Below are positions 1 through 6,018 of a stretch of 6,018 nt of DNA, piece after piece. The translations under genes were made by a program, and so were the position numbers. The stretch covers positions 1 through 6,018 of the forward strand of contig JAJZQK010000245.1 of NCBI GenBank assembly GCA_021847625.1, read 5' to 3'. Source of the stretch: Chloroflexota bacterium (GTDB lineage Bacteria; Chloroflexota; FW602-bin22; JAMCYS01). The notes below the pieces were generated by a model that made no database searches, was not told the origin of the DNA, and was given only the letters and a program-made list of their open reading frames with translations. Within the stretch, counting starts at the first letter, position 1. Each line of letters starts with the position of its first letter.

Positions 1-2
1 TC

Positions 3-80
3 CTGATGGAGCTGCTGTTCCTGAACGGACGCCGGCAGCTCGGCGACGACTACAAGGTCGTCAGCCTGATCAAGGCGTAG
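3..80 (+). CDS. C-terminal end of an unrecognised protein (partial)
   Basis: An open frame enters from the left edge and runs 25 codons to a TAG stop at 78-80. The visible peptide ends in DDYKVVSLIKA. Codons are G/C-rich at third positions (CTG, GTC, ATC, AAG, GGC), as in the downstream genes, which supports real coding sequence. No motif is recognisable in so short a tail, so no function is assigned. It is followed by a separate promoter and riboswitch leader, so it is probably not part of the SAM operon. Confidence 0.55.
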   Translation: MMELLFLNGRRQLGDDYKVVSLIKA

Positions 81-234
81 AAGACGAAGCCTGAGGAGTC
101 ATTGTGACGCGCCTTGGGTGAGTAGGCATCACTCGTCGCCGGGCCGAACTTAGCGCAAATTCTCGTGGCGATCACCGCAGGTTTGCGGCAGACCCAGAAC
201 GTTGCATGGCGGCCTAATGAGTTTCCGCTGACTC
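81..234. other. Intergenic spacer with no recognisable gene
   Basis: This stretch lies between the stop of the left-edge gene and the promoter of the SAM operon. Reading frames on both strands are short and start poorly. I see no RNA gene, no repeat array and no T-tracted hairpin that would terminate the upstream gene. A weak inverted repeat, CGCAAA at 154-159 against TTTGCG at 182-187 with a 22-nt loop, is the only structure seen and may be chance. Confidence 0.5.
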
Positions 235-263
235 TTTACAGGGACGTTCGGCTGTGTTATACT
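235..263 (+). promoter_or_regulatory. Sigma70-type promoter of the SAM-cycle operon
   Basis: The -35 box TTTACA (235-240, five of six matches to TTGACA) and the -10 box TATACT (258-263, five of six matches to TATAAT) are separated by exactly 17 bp. The -10 box is preceded by TGT, giving an extended -10 (TG at 255-256). Transcription should start near 270-271, about 20 nt before the riboswitch aptamer, leaving a leader of about 220 nt before mtnA. The position upstream of a transcriptional riboswitch supports the call. Confidence 0.8.
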
Positions 264-290
264 CGCACTGACAATTTCATAGCCGCAGCA

Positions 291-420
291 CTCTTATCCA
301 GAGTGGTGGAGGGACTGGCCCTTTGAAGCCCGGCAACCGGCCTGGCGATCCTCAATGATCGACGGTACGGTGCCAACTCCGACGGGTGCACGCCGTGGCG
401 TGCTTACCGAGAGATGAGAG
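291..420 (+). promoter_or_regulatory. SAM-I (S-box) riboswitch aptamer
   Basis: The RNA binds S-adenosylmethionine and controls the downstream operon. The sequence is close to the S-box consensus. P1 is formed by CTCTTATC (291-298) and GATGAGAG (413-420), which pair over 8 bp with one G-U. The conserved P2/kink-turn region reads GGAGGGACTGGCCC then GAAGCCCGGCAACC (309-337). P3 contains CGATC (346-350) pairing with GATCG (357-361), and returns to the conserved GGTGCCAACTCC (369-380). P4 is GCACGC (388-393) with GCGTGC (398-403), extended by GGT (385-387) with ACC (406-408). The usual GAGAGATGAGAG end is present. It sits directly before mtnA, ahcY and metK, genes of SAM metabolism, which fits the family. 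S-box riboswitches are normally OFF switches: bound SAM stabilises P1 and allows termination. Confidence 0.97.
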
Positions 421-444
421 GTTTGGATCAAGCTTGTGCTTCTC
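416..444 (+). promoter_or_regulatory. Predicted antiterminator helix of the SAM riboswitch
   Basis: GAGAGG (416-421), which includes the 3' strand of P1, can pair with CTTCTC (439-444), which is the 5' arm of the terminator, over 6 bp with one G-U. This pairing excludes both P1 and the terminator, which is the standard S-box switching logic when SAM is scarce. The complementarity is seen directly; its use as the switch is inferred and the helix is short, so additional pairs may be involved. Confidence 0.55.
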
Positions 445-467
445 CAGCCTCGGGGGAGCATTTTTTT
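437..467 (+). terminator. Intrinsic terminator of the riboswitch expression platform
   Basis: TGCTTCTCC (437-445) pairs with GGGGGAGCA (452-460) across a 6-nt loop (446-451), giving a 9-bp stem with two G-U pairs. It is followed at once by seven T residues (461-467). The hairpin lies 16 nt beyond the aptamer and before the mtnA ribosome binding site, so termination here would silence the whole operon when SAM is bound. Confidence 0.92.
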
Positions 468-476
468 GTTCTATGC

Positions 477-484
477 AGGGAGGT
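477..484 (+). promoter_or_regulatory. Ribosome binding site of mtnA
   Basis: AGGGAGGT lies 8 nt before the GTG at 493 and decides that non-ATG start. It is outside the terminator hairpin, so control is expected at transcription rather than by hiding the ribosome site. Confidence 0.8.
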
Positions 485-492
485 AGTGGTAG

Positions 493-1533
493 GTGAAGAC
501 GCTCTGGTGGGCGGAAGATACGTTCTACTTGATTGATCAGACGAAGCTCCCTCTCCAGGAGATAGCCCTCGCGCACCATGATTACAGAGAGGTTGCGCGG
601 TCTATCGCGGAGATGAAGGTGCGGGGGGCCCCTGCTATCGGGGTCACCGCGGCCTATGGATGTGCGCTGGCAGCCCAGCAGGCCCCGGCCGCTTCCTTCG
701 CGGACCTACAGGCCTATCTCAAGACTGCCAGCCGCGAGTTGCTGGCGACCAGGCCCACGGCGGTCAACCTGGCCTGGGCTCTGGAACGGATGGGCAAGAA
801 GGTGGCCTCGCTCGAGGGCAGGCCGGTCGACGAGATTCGCGCCGAGCTCCTGGCCGAGGCCCATCGGATGGCGGAAGAGGACGAAGAGACCAACAGGCGA
901 ATGGGCCGGTACGGCGCGGAGCTAGTGCCCGATGGGGCGCACATTCTGACCCACTGCAACGCCGGGGGGCTCGCCACGGTGGACTACGGGACGGCCCTGG
1001 GCGTGATCCGGGCGGCACACGAGGAAGGGAAGCGGGTTCATGTCTACGTGGACGAGACGAGGCCGTTCCTGCAGGGGGCCAGGCTCACGGCTTGGGAACT
1101 GCAACAGGCCGGCATTCCGCTCACCCTGATCACGGACAACATGGCCGGGCACTTCCTCAAGTCGTCGGTCGACCTGGTGGTCGTCGGCGCCGACAGAATC
1201 GCGGCCAACGGCGACGTCGCCAACAAGATCGGCACCTACGGTGTAGCGGTGATCGCGCACGAGAACAACGTGCCCTTCTACGTGGCCGCTCCCCTGTCGA
1301 CGGTGGATACGGCCCTAGCGTCGGGCGATCAGATCCCGATCGAGGAGCGCAATCCCGAGGAGGTCACGTCCGTCGGCGGCGTGCGCATCGCGCCCTATGG
1401 CGTGCAGGCGGCTCACCCTGCCTTCGACGTCACCCCCGCTCGCTACGTTAGCGCCATTATCACCGAGGTCGGCGTCCTCCGGGCACCCTATACGGAGAGT
1501 CTCAAGCGGGCCAAGGCGGAGGTGGGGGCATAG
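493..1533 (+). CDS. mtnA: S-methyl-5-thioribose-1-phosphate isomerase (MtnA)
   Basis: This cytosolic enzyme converts 5-methylthioribose-1-phosphate to methylthioribulose-1-phosphate in the methionine salvage pathway that recycles MTA. The 346-residue product has the length usual for MtnA and belongs to the eIF-2B alpha/MtnA fold family. Visible signatures are RGAPAIG (44-50), [12 protein letters not shown] (86-97), [10 protein letters not shown] (153-162) with the catalytic-type Cys155, [19 protein letters not shown] (185-203), and [12 protein letters not shown] (230-241) with the catalytic-type Asp234. NKIGTYG (244-250) and PLSTVD (267-272) follow. The GTG start is chosen because of the well-spaced AGGGAGGT upstream and because the protein begins as expected for the family. 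It is the first gene after the SAM-I riboswitch; its stop abuts the next start. A 5-deoxyribose-1-phosphate isomerase (DrdI-type) is closely related and cannot be excluded from motifs alone, but the SAM control favours MtnA. Confidence 0.95.
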   Translation: MKTLWWAEDTFYLIDQTKLPLQEIALAHHDYREVARSIAEMKVRGAPAIGVTAAYGCALAAQQAPAASFADLQAYLKTASRELLATRPTAVNLAWALERMGKKVASLEGRPVDEIRAELLAEAHRMAEEDEETNRRMGRYGAELVPDGAHILTHCNAGGLATVDYGTALGVIRAAHEEGKRVHVYVDETRPFLQGARLTAWELQQAGIPLTLITDNMAGHFLKSSVDLVVVGADRIAANGDVANKIGTYGVAVIAHENNVPFYVAAPLSTVDTALASGDQIPIEERNPEEVTSVGGVRIAPYGVQAAHPAFDVTPARYVSAIITEVGVLRAPYTESLKRAKAEVGA

Positions 1534-2454
1534 GTGGTTGACATGACGAGCGTTCTGGTCGTCGGCTCTGTGGCGTTTGACGACATCGAGACCCCCTTTG
1601 GCCTGGCGCACGATACGCTGGGCGGTTCAGCCACTTACTTTTCCTTGGCGGCCAGCACCTACGGCACGGTGAATCTCGTCGCCGTCGTTGGGGAGGATTT
1701 TCCTGCCAGGCACGTGGGGACCCTGCAGGAGAAGGGCGTCGATACCAGCGGCCTCCAGGTGCGGGAAGGGAAGACGTTTCGCTGGGCGGGCCGGTACGAG
1801 TACGACCTCAACACGGCCCATACGTTGGATACTCAGCTGAACGTGTTCGCGGACTTCCACCCGCACCTACCGGAGCGCTATCGGGACAGCGGCTTCGTCT
1901 TCCTCGCCAACATCGACCCCGAGCTGCAGATCGAAGTCCTCTCCCAGGTTCCCAGGGCGAAGCTCAGGGTGATGGATACCATGAACTTCTGGATCGAGCG
2001 GAGGCGGGAGCATCTCACCAAGGCGATCAGCCTGGTGGATATCGTGCTGATGAATGAGGCCGAGGTGCGGCAGTTCGCCGGCACCTACAGTCTGGTGGCG
2101 GCGGCGAGACAGGTCCTGGCTTTGGGTCCGAAGGCGCTCGTCGTGAAGAAGGGCGAATACGGGGCGGTCCTGTTCGCCGATTCGGGCTACTTCGCGGCCC
2201 CGGCGTACCCGCTGGAAGAGGTCAAGGACCCCACCGGGGCCGGCGACTCCTTCGCCGGGGGCTTCGTGGGCTATCTGAGTAGCGTAAGCGAGATCACCGA
2301 CGATGCGATACGAAGGGCGATAGTTCACGGCAGCGTAATCGCTTCGTTCACGGTCGAGGACTTCGGCGTTGGCCGCCTGGTCTCCCTTACCTCCGAGGAG
2401 GTGAGCGTGCGCTATCGTGAGATTAGACGATTCACTTACTGCGAAGACGTTTGA
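1534..2454 (+). CDS. PfkB-family carbohydrate/nucleoside kinase, substrate unassigned
   Basis: This is a ribokinase/PfkB-type kinase that should phosphorylate a sugar or nucleoside hydroxyl with ATP. The 306-residue product has the N-terminal Gly-Gly substrate motif in [13 protein letters not shown] (29-41). It also has VVGEDFP (51-57), MDTMNFW (147-153), NEAEV (174-178), [12 protein letters not shown] (203-214) and the C-terminal PfkB signature [13 protein letters not shown] (232-244), which forms the anion hole with catalytic-type Asp238. The GTG at 1534 directly follows the mtnA TAG and has GGAGGTGG (1518-1525) at good distance. An in-frame ATG at 1543 would give [13 protein letters not shown], a natural N terminus for this fold, but lies farther from that site; either start is possible. 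Placement between mtnA and ahcY suggests a substrate from SAM recycling, for example adenosine released by AhcY or methylthioribose. This is inference; family motifs do not fix the substrate. Confidence 0.9.
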   Translation: MVDMTSVLVVGSVAFDDIETPFGLAHDTLGGSATYFSLAASTYGTVNLVAVVGEDFPARHVGTLQEKGVDTSGLQVREGKTFRWAGRYEYDLNTAHTLDTQLNVFADFHPHLPERYRDSGFVFLANIDPELQIEVLSQVPRAKLRVMDTMNFWIERRREHLTKAISLVDIVLMNEAEVRQFAGTYSLVAAARQVLALGPKALVVKKGEYGAVLFADSGYFAAPAYPLEEVKDPTGAGDSFAGGFVGYLSSVSEITDDAIRRAIVHGSVIASFTVEDFGVGRLVSLTSEEVSVRYREIRRFTYCEDV

Positions 2455-2476
2455 TAGACAGGAGAATACAGCATCA

Positions 2477-3751
2477 ATGACAGCTGAACCTAAGGTGGGC
2501 TTCCACGTCAAGGATGTTTCTTTGTCCGAGCATGGCAAGCTCCGGATTGAGTGGGCCGACGCACACATGCCGGTCCTGCGCCTGATTCGCGAACGCTTCT
2601 CGCGCGAGAAGCCGTTGCAGGGGCTACGCATTGGCGCCTGCCTGCATGTCACCACGGAGACCGCCAATCTGATGCGCACGCTGAAGGCAGGGGGCGCCGA
2701 CGTCTACCTCTGCGCCAGCAACCCCCTGTCGACCCAGGACGACGCCGCGGCGTCGCTCGCCGCCGACTACGGCGTGGCGACGTATGCGATCAAGGGCGAA
2801 GACGAGACGACTTACTATCAGCATATCGACAAGGTTCTGGAAGGGCATCCGCAAATCACGATGGACGACGGGGCCGACCTGGTCTCAGTGCTTCATACCA
2901 AGCACTCGGAACTTCTCCCTCACGTGCAGGCCGGCACCGAGGAGACGACCACCGGTGTTATCCGCCTGCGGAGCATGGCCGAGGCTGGCGCTCTGAAGTA
3001 CCCCATCATCGCCGTGAACGAGGCAATGACGAAACACTTCTTCGACAACCGTTACGGGACGGGCCAGAGCACCATCGACGGCATCCTCCGGGCGACGAAT
3101 ATACTGCTGGCCGGGAAGACGTTCGTCGTGGCGGGCTATGGCTGGTGCGGCCGCGGCGTGGCGATGCGCGCCTCCGGCATGGGGGCGCAGGTGGTCGTCA
3201 CCGAGGTCGACCCGGTGCGGGCCCTCGAGGCGGTCATGGACGGCTACCGCGTCATGCCGGTCGCCGAGGCTGCCGCCATCGGGGACATGTTCGTGACGAC
3301 GACAGGCGATATCCACGCCATTGGCGCTCGCGAGCTGGGCTTACTCAAGGATGGCGCCATCCTGGCGAATTCCGGCCACTTCAACGTGGAGATCGACATT
3401 CCGGCCCTCGCGCGGATGGCGGAGTCGCGGCGGACCATTCGGCCGTTCGTGGAGGAGTTCCGGCTCGGCGACGGCCGGCGGGTATACCTCCTCGGCGAAG
3501 GCCGCCTGATCAACCTCGCGGCGGCCGAGGGCCATCCCGCCGAGGTGATGGACATGAGTTTCGCGAACCAGGCGCTGTCGGCGGAGTACCTGGTCCGCGG
3601 CGGGCAGGACCTGCCGAACACGGTGCACGTCGTTCCTCTGGATATCGACAAAGAGGTGGCGCGTCTCAAATTGGCCGCTATGGGCCACCGCATCGACGAA
3701 CTGACCGGGGAGCAGGTAGAGTACCTATCCTCTTGGCAAGCCGGTACTTAG
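2477..3751 (+). CDS. ahcY: Adenosylhomocysteinase (S-adenosylhomocysteine hydrolase)
   Basis: It reversibly hydrolyses S-adenosylhomocysteine to homocysteine and adenosine using tightly bound NAD, relieving product inhibition of methyltransferases. In the 424-residue product the substrate-domain motifs are HVTTETANL (57-65), [11 protein letters not shown] (82-92), MDDGADL (129-135), [12 protein letters not shown] (153-164) and [18 protein letters not shown] (181-198), the last with Lys186, Asp190 and Asn191. The NAD-binding motif is AGYGWCGRG (219-227), and the C-terminal part carries [10 protein letters not shown] (298-307) and [17 protein letters not shown] (351-367). GYGWCGRG in place of GYGDVGKG, and an end at SSWQAGT without the FKPDHYRY tail, mark the short archaeal/Thermotoga-like subtype. 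The ATG at 2477 is preferred: AGGAGA at 2460-2465 precedes it by 11 nt, and the family's N terminus fits. A GTG at 2417 in the same frame would overlap the kinase and add 20 unrelated residues. The gap to the kinase is 22 nt, so co-transcription is expected. Confidence 0.96.
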   Translation: MTAEPKVGFHVKDVSLSEHGKLRIEWADAHMPVLRLIRERFSREKPLQGLRIGACLHVTTETANLMRTLKAGGADVYLCASNPLSTQDDAAASLAADYGVATYAIKGEDETTYYQHIDKVLEGHPQITMDDGADLVSVLHTKHSELLPHVQAGTEETTTGVIRLRSMAEAGALKYPIIAVNEAMTKHFFDNRYGTGQSTIDGILRATNILLAGKTFVVAGYGWCGRGVAMRASGMGAQVVVTEVDPVRALEAVMDGYRVMPVAEAAAIGDMFVTTTGDIHAIGARELGLLKDGAILANSGHFNVEIDIPALARMAESRRTIRPFVEEFRLGDGRRVYLLGEGRLINLAAAEGHPAEVMDMSFANQALSAEYLVRGGQDLPNTVHVVPLDIDKEVARLKLAAMGHRIDELTGEQVEYLSSWQAGT

Positions 3752-3789
3752 GCCGATGCTTATTCGTCCTGCTAAGCCATTTTGCGGTG

Positions 3790-3796
3790 AAAGGAG
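3790..3796 (+). promoter_or_regulatory. Ribosome binding site of metK
   Basis: AAAGGAG ends 8 nt before GTG 3805. It favours that GTG over the in-frame ATG at 3829, which is 32 nt away from the site. Confidence 0.75.
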
Positions 3797-3804
3797 TACC
3801 CTAG

Positions 3805-5025
3805 GTGTCTGCTAGCAACATTACATTTATGACCTCTCCCCGGCTCTTGTTCACGTCGGAATCTGTGACCGAAGGGCATCCGGACAAGCTGTGCGATCAG
3901 GTTTCGGATGCCATCCTCGACGCCATCATCGGGCAGGACCCAAACGCGCGGGTGGCGGCCGAGTGCGCGGCGACCACCGGCCTGGTCGTGGTCATGGGCG
4001 AGATTACGACCAGCTGCTACGTCGATATACCGGCGATCGTGCGCGAGACGGTGCGTGACATAGGCTACACGAGGGCCAAGTTCGGCTTCGACTATGAGAC
4101 CTGCGGCGTGATGACGTCCATTAAGGAGCAGTCGCCGGACATCAAGATGGGCGTGGACTGCGCCCTCGAGGCACGACACGGCGAGATGGCCGATGCCGAC
4201 ATCGAGGCCATCGGTGCCGGCGACCAGGGCATGGTGGTCGGCTTCGCCTGCTCGGAAACGCCCGAGTTGATGCCCATGCCCATAGCCTACGCCCATCAGA
4301 TTTGCCGGAAGCTGGCGGAGGTACGCAAGGACGGCACCCTGCCCTACCTGCGGCCGGACGGAAAATCACAGGTTACCGTCGAGTACAGCTACGGCAAGCC
4401 GGTGCGGGTCGACACGGTCGTCGTGTCGTCTCAGCACGACTGTGTCGTCAGCCACGACGAGATCGAGCGAGACCTCATCGAGCGCGTCGTCAAGACCGTG
4501 ATCCCGGCGGAGATGCTCGACGAGCAGACCAAGTTCTACGTCAATCCCACGGGGCGGTTCGTGATTGGCGGTCCGATGGGCGACACCGGCCTTACCGGGC
4601 GCAAGATCATCGTGGACACGTACGGCGGGATGGCCCGGCACGGCGGCGGCGCCTTCTCCGGCAAGGACCCGACGAAGGTCGACCGCTCCGGTTCCTACGC
4701 GGCGCGCTACGTGGCCAAGAACATCGTTGCGGCTGGCCTTGCCGAGCGGGTCGAGATCCAAATCGCCTATGCCATCGGCGTCGCCCGGCCGGTGTCGATC
4801 ATGGTCGAGACCTTCGGGACCGGCACGATCGCCGACGAGAGGATCCTAGCTCTGGTCGAGCGCCACTTCGACCTGCGACCCGCGGGCATCATCCAGAGCC
4901 TCGGCCTGCGGCGGCCGATCTACCGAGCCACTGCCGCCTACGGCCACTTTGGCCGCGACGACATAGATGCCCCTTGGGAACGTACCGATAAGGCTGCTTT
5001 ACTTCGGGCGGACGCTGAAATATAA
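3805..5025 (+). CDS. metK: S-adenosylmethionine synthetase (methionine adenosyltransferase)
   Basis: It makes SAM from methionine and ATP, releasing phosphate and pyrophosphate, in the cytosol. The 406-residue product carries the full bacterial MetK motif set: [18 protein letters not shown] (19-36) with His25, Asp27 and Lys28; Glu66 in [15 protein letters not shown] (107-113) with Gln109; GAGDQG (137-142); [12 protein letters not shown] (183-194); and [21 protein letters not shown] (247-267) with Arg251, Asp260, Arg266 and Lys267. The phosphate-binding loop [16 protein letters not shown] (280-295) has Lys287, Lys291 and Asp293. No expected active-site residue is missing. GTG 3805 is chosen for its AAAGGAG; starting at ATG 3829 would lose only eight non-conserved residues. 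It lies 53 nt after ahcY without a terminator or convincing promoter between, so it is probably the last gene under the SAM-I riboswitch. The 3' end overlaps a promoter for the next gene. Confidence 0.97.
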   Translation: MSASNITFMTSPRLLFTSESVTEGHPDKLCDQVSDAILDAIIGQDPNARVAAECAATTGLVVVMGEITTSCYVDIPAIVRETVRDIGYTRAKFGFDYETCGVMTSIKEQSPDIKMGVDCALEARHGEMADADIEAIGAGDQGMVVGFACSETPELMPMPIAYAHQICRKLAEVRKDGTLPYLRPDGKSQVTVEYSYGKPVRVDTVVVSSQHDCVVSHDEIERDLIERVVKTVIPAEMLDEQTKFYVNPTGRFVIGGPMGDTGLTGRKIIVDTYGGMARHGGGAFSGKDPTKVDRSGSYAARYVAKNIVAAGLAERVEIQIAYAIGVARPVSIMVETFGTGTIADERILALVERHFDLRPAGIIQSLGLRRPIYRATAAYGHFGRDDIDAPWERTDKAALLRADAEI

Positions 5026-5026
5026 T
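4998..5026 (+). promoter_or_regulatory. Probable leaderless promoter for the downstream SDR gene
   Basis: TTTACT (4998-5003) and a perfect TATAAT (5021-5026) are separated by 17 bp, inside the end of metK and across its TAA stop. The ATG of the next gene lies at 5033, six bases after the -10 box, which is where transcription would be expected to start. No Shine-Dalgarno sequence precedes that ATG. Together these point to a leaderless transcript. The spacing matches the operon promoter at 235-263. Confidence 0.65.
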
Positions 5027-5032
5027 GTGAGC

Positions 5033-5983
5033 ATGCGTGCGCTTGTCACAGGAATCAGCGGCTTTGCCGGTCTTCACCTAGCTAATCACCTCCGGGCCCG
5101 GCCGGGCCTGGAGGTGTTTGGTGTTGTCCGGCGGGAACGCCCCCGCCTTCCCCGTGAAACCTACGTCGCCGACCTGTGTGACGACCAGGCGGTCAGACAC
5201 TTAGTAGAGGATATCCGGCCCGATCTCGTGTTCCATCTCGCCGCCCAAGCCGCCGTGCAGGTCTCTTGGGCGAAGCCGCGGGACACGCTAGTGAACAACC
5301 TCGTCGGCGAACTGAACCTGATCCAGGCCATTCTGAGCGTTGGCCTGAGTCCGCGGATGCTTGTCGTCGGGTCGGCGGATGAGTACGGCCTCGTATCACC
5401 CGACGAATTGCCCGTGCGAGAGACGAACGAGCTGCGTCCCAATAGCCCCTACGCCGTGAGCAAGGTGGCACAGGATATGCTCGCATACCAGTACTTCCTC
5501 AGCCACAAGCTTCCGATCGTGCGAGTGAGACCGTTCAACCACATCGGGCCCGGACAGAGCGACCTATTCGCGTCCGCCAGTTTCGCTCGCCAGATCGCGG
5601 AGATTGAGCTGGGCCGGCGAGAGGGGGTGCTCCTCGTGGGCAACCTTGAGGCGAAGCGCGATTTTACCGACGTCAGGGACATCGTGAGGGGGTATTCCCT
5701 GCTGCTCGAGCGCGGGGTGCCGGGTGAGGCATACAACCTTGGCTCCGGGCGCTCCGTGAGCGTGCGGTACATACTGGACACTCTGCTCGCGCACAGCCGC
5801 GCGAGGGTCAGAGTCGAAACCGACCCTTCCAGATTGCGACCATCCGACGTACCAGAGTTGGTATGCGACTACGGCAAGGCTGCCGCGGCGACCGGCTGGC
5901 AGCCCGCCATTCCGCTGGAGCGCACGTTGAAGGACCTGCTCAATTACTGGCGCGAACGGCTAAGCTGCGGAGGAGAGAATTGA
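5033..5983 (+). CDS. rmd: NAD(P)-dependent SDR, GDP-4-dehydro-6-deoxy-D-mannose reductase-like
   Basis: This extended short-chain dehydrogenase/reductase acts on a nucleotide sugar. It most likely reduces GDP-4-keto-6-deoxymannose to GDP-rhamnose for surface glycans. The 316-residue product starts MRALVTGISGFAG with the Rossmann GxxGxxG (Gly7, Gly10, Gly13). The family patterns are FHLAAQAAV (67-75), VVGSADEYG (111-119) with Ser114, and SPYAVSK (138-144) with catalytic Tyr140 and Lys144. RVRPFNHIGPGQ (164-175) and GNLEAKRDFTDVRDIVRGY (203-221) follow and resemble reductases (Rmd) more than GDP-mannose 4,6-dehydratases, which have NHESP at the comparable place. A dehydratase or another epimerase remains possible. 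ATG 5033 is chosen because the Rossmann strand starts at once and the promoter fits. GTG 5027 and an ATG at 4967 inside metK are in frame but less likely. It is followed by an overlapping nucleotidyltransferase gene, which supports a GDP-sugar role. Confidence 0.85.
   Translation: MRALVTGISGFAGLHLANHLRARPGLEVFGVVRRERPRLPRETYVADLCDDQAVRHLVEDIRPDLVFHLAAQAAVQVSWAKPRDTLVNNLVGELNLIQAILSVGLSPRMLVVGSADEYGLVSPDELPVRETNELRPNSPYAVSKVAQDMLAYQYFLSHKLPIVRVRPFNHIGPGQSDLFASASFARQIAEIELGRREGVLLVGNLEAKRDFTDVRDIVRGYSLLLERGVPGEAYNLGSGRSVSVRYILDTLLAHSRARVRVETDPSRLRPSDVPELVCDYGKAAAATGWQPAIPLERTLKDLLNYWRERLSCGGEN
5969..5975 (+). promoter_or_regulatory. Ribosome binding site of the overlapping nucleotidyltransferase gene
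   Basis: GGAGGAG sits inside the end of the SDR gene, 4 nt before the TTG at 5980 (6 nt from its GGAGG core). It supports an otherwise unlikely TTG start. Confidence 0.7.
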
Positions 5984-6018
5984 AGGCGGTTATTCTCGTG
6001 GGTGGTGAGGGCACAAGG
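5980..6018 (+). CDS. N terminus of a sugar-phosphate nucleotidyltransferase (partial)
   Basis: The last 13 codons of the window read MKAVILVGGEGTR from a TTG start. This is the N-terminal strand and glycine-rich nucleotide-binding loop (GGxGTR) of NTP-transferase enzymes such as mannose-1-phosphate guanylyltransferase or glucose-1-phosphate thymidylyl/uridylyltransferase. The TTG overlaps the SDR stop as TTGA, so the two genes are probably translationally coupled. Next to an Rmd-like reductase, a guanylyltransferase that makes GDP-mannose is the most likely identity, but 13 residues cannot settle the nucleotide or sugar. The gene continues beyond the right edge. Confidence 0.85.
   Translation, partial: MKAVILVGGEGTR

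Noticed and set aside
154..187. Inverted repeat CGCAAA/TTTGCG as a terminator for the left-edge gene.
   Set aside because: The stem is only 6 bp with a 22-nt loop and no T-tract follows.
473..496. An ATG at 473 opening a seven-codon frame that overlaps the mtnA start.
   Set aside because: It has no ribosome site of its own, and the purine-rich stretch inside it serves the GTG at 493. It is probably chance.
352..579. A 75-codon open frame on the minus strand across the riboswitch terminator and the start of mtnA.
   Set aside because: It runs antisense to a clearly structured riboswitch RNA and to the conserved start of mtnA, and its peptide resembles no family.
2417..2476. GTG at 2417 as the ahcY start, overlapping the kinase gene by 38 nt.
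   Set aside because: The 20 extra residues do not look like an AhcY N terminus, and the ATG at 2477 has its own AGGAGA.
2551..3804. A long (417-codon) second + frame across ahcY.
   Set aside because: It overlaps a gene with complete catalytic motifs, and its peptide is arginine/glycine-rich low-complexity sequence, typical of an alternative frame in GC-rich DNA. The same holds for the long shadows over mtnA and metK.
3752..3804. A possible separate promoter or terminator between ahcY and metK.
   Set aside because: No hairpin with a T-tract and no convincing -35/-10 pair is visible in the 53 bases.
4967..5032. ATG at 4967 as the SDR start inside the end of metK.
   Set aside because: It would add 22 residues before the Rossmann strand that normally starts the protein, and would overlap metK by 59 nt. 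The ATG at 5033 fits both the fold and the promoter.
1..6018. CRISPR arrays, insertion sequences, tRNA or rRNA genes.
   Set aside because: No regularly spaced direct repeats, no transposase motifs or terminal inverted repeats, and no tRNA-like cloverleaf or rRNA segments were seen on either strand.

Overview
The window is a high-GC bacterial segment that carries a compact S-adenosylmethionine (SAM) cycle operon and the first genes of a nucleotide-sugar cluster. All recognised genes are on the + strand. GC-rich codon use, an archaeal/Thermotoga-like short AhcY and a SAM-I riboswitch would suit a member of the Chloroflexota or a similar deep-branching thermophile-related lineage. That placement is an inference from gene type and order; no rRNA or other marker is present to confirm it.

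Layout: positions 3-80 hold the last 25 codons of an unrecognised gene. A gene-free stretch of about 410 bases follows. It contains a sigma70-type promoter (TTTACA, 17 bp, TATACT), a near-consensus SAM-I (S-box) riboswitch aptamer at 291-420, and an intrinsic terminator hairpin with a T7 tract at 437-467. Downstream come mtnA (493-1533), a PfkB-family sugar/nucleoside kinase (1534-2454), ahcY (2477-3751) and metK (3805-5025). They are packed with gaps of 0, 22 and 53 nt, and no terminator is visible between them. An SDR-family GDP-4-keto-6-deoxymannose reductase-like gene (5033-5983) follows. Its stop codon overlaps the TTG start of a sugar-nucleotidyltransferase (5980 to the window end).

How the genes work together: MetK makes SAM from methionine and ATP. 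AhcY splits the methyltransfer by-product S-adenosylhomocysteine into homocysteine and adenosine. MtnA isomerises 5-methylthioribose-1-phosphate, derived from the polyamine by-product MTA. The PfkB kinase has no assigned substrate; its position suggests a product of this cycle, such as adenosine or methylthioribose. The riboswitch would shut the set down when SAM is plentiful. The last two genes belong to GDP-mannose/6-deoxyhexose metabolism for surface glycans. The first of them appears to have its own promoter inside the end of metK, with the -10 box placed so that transcription would begin at the ATG, giving a leaderless mRNA.

Most of the window is well-understood housekeeping metabolism. 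I found no evidence of a novel defence, mobile or CRISPR-like system. The points most worth checking are the kinase of unknown substrate and the probable leaderless promoter.
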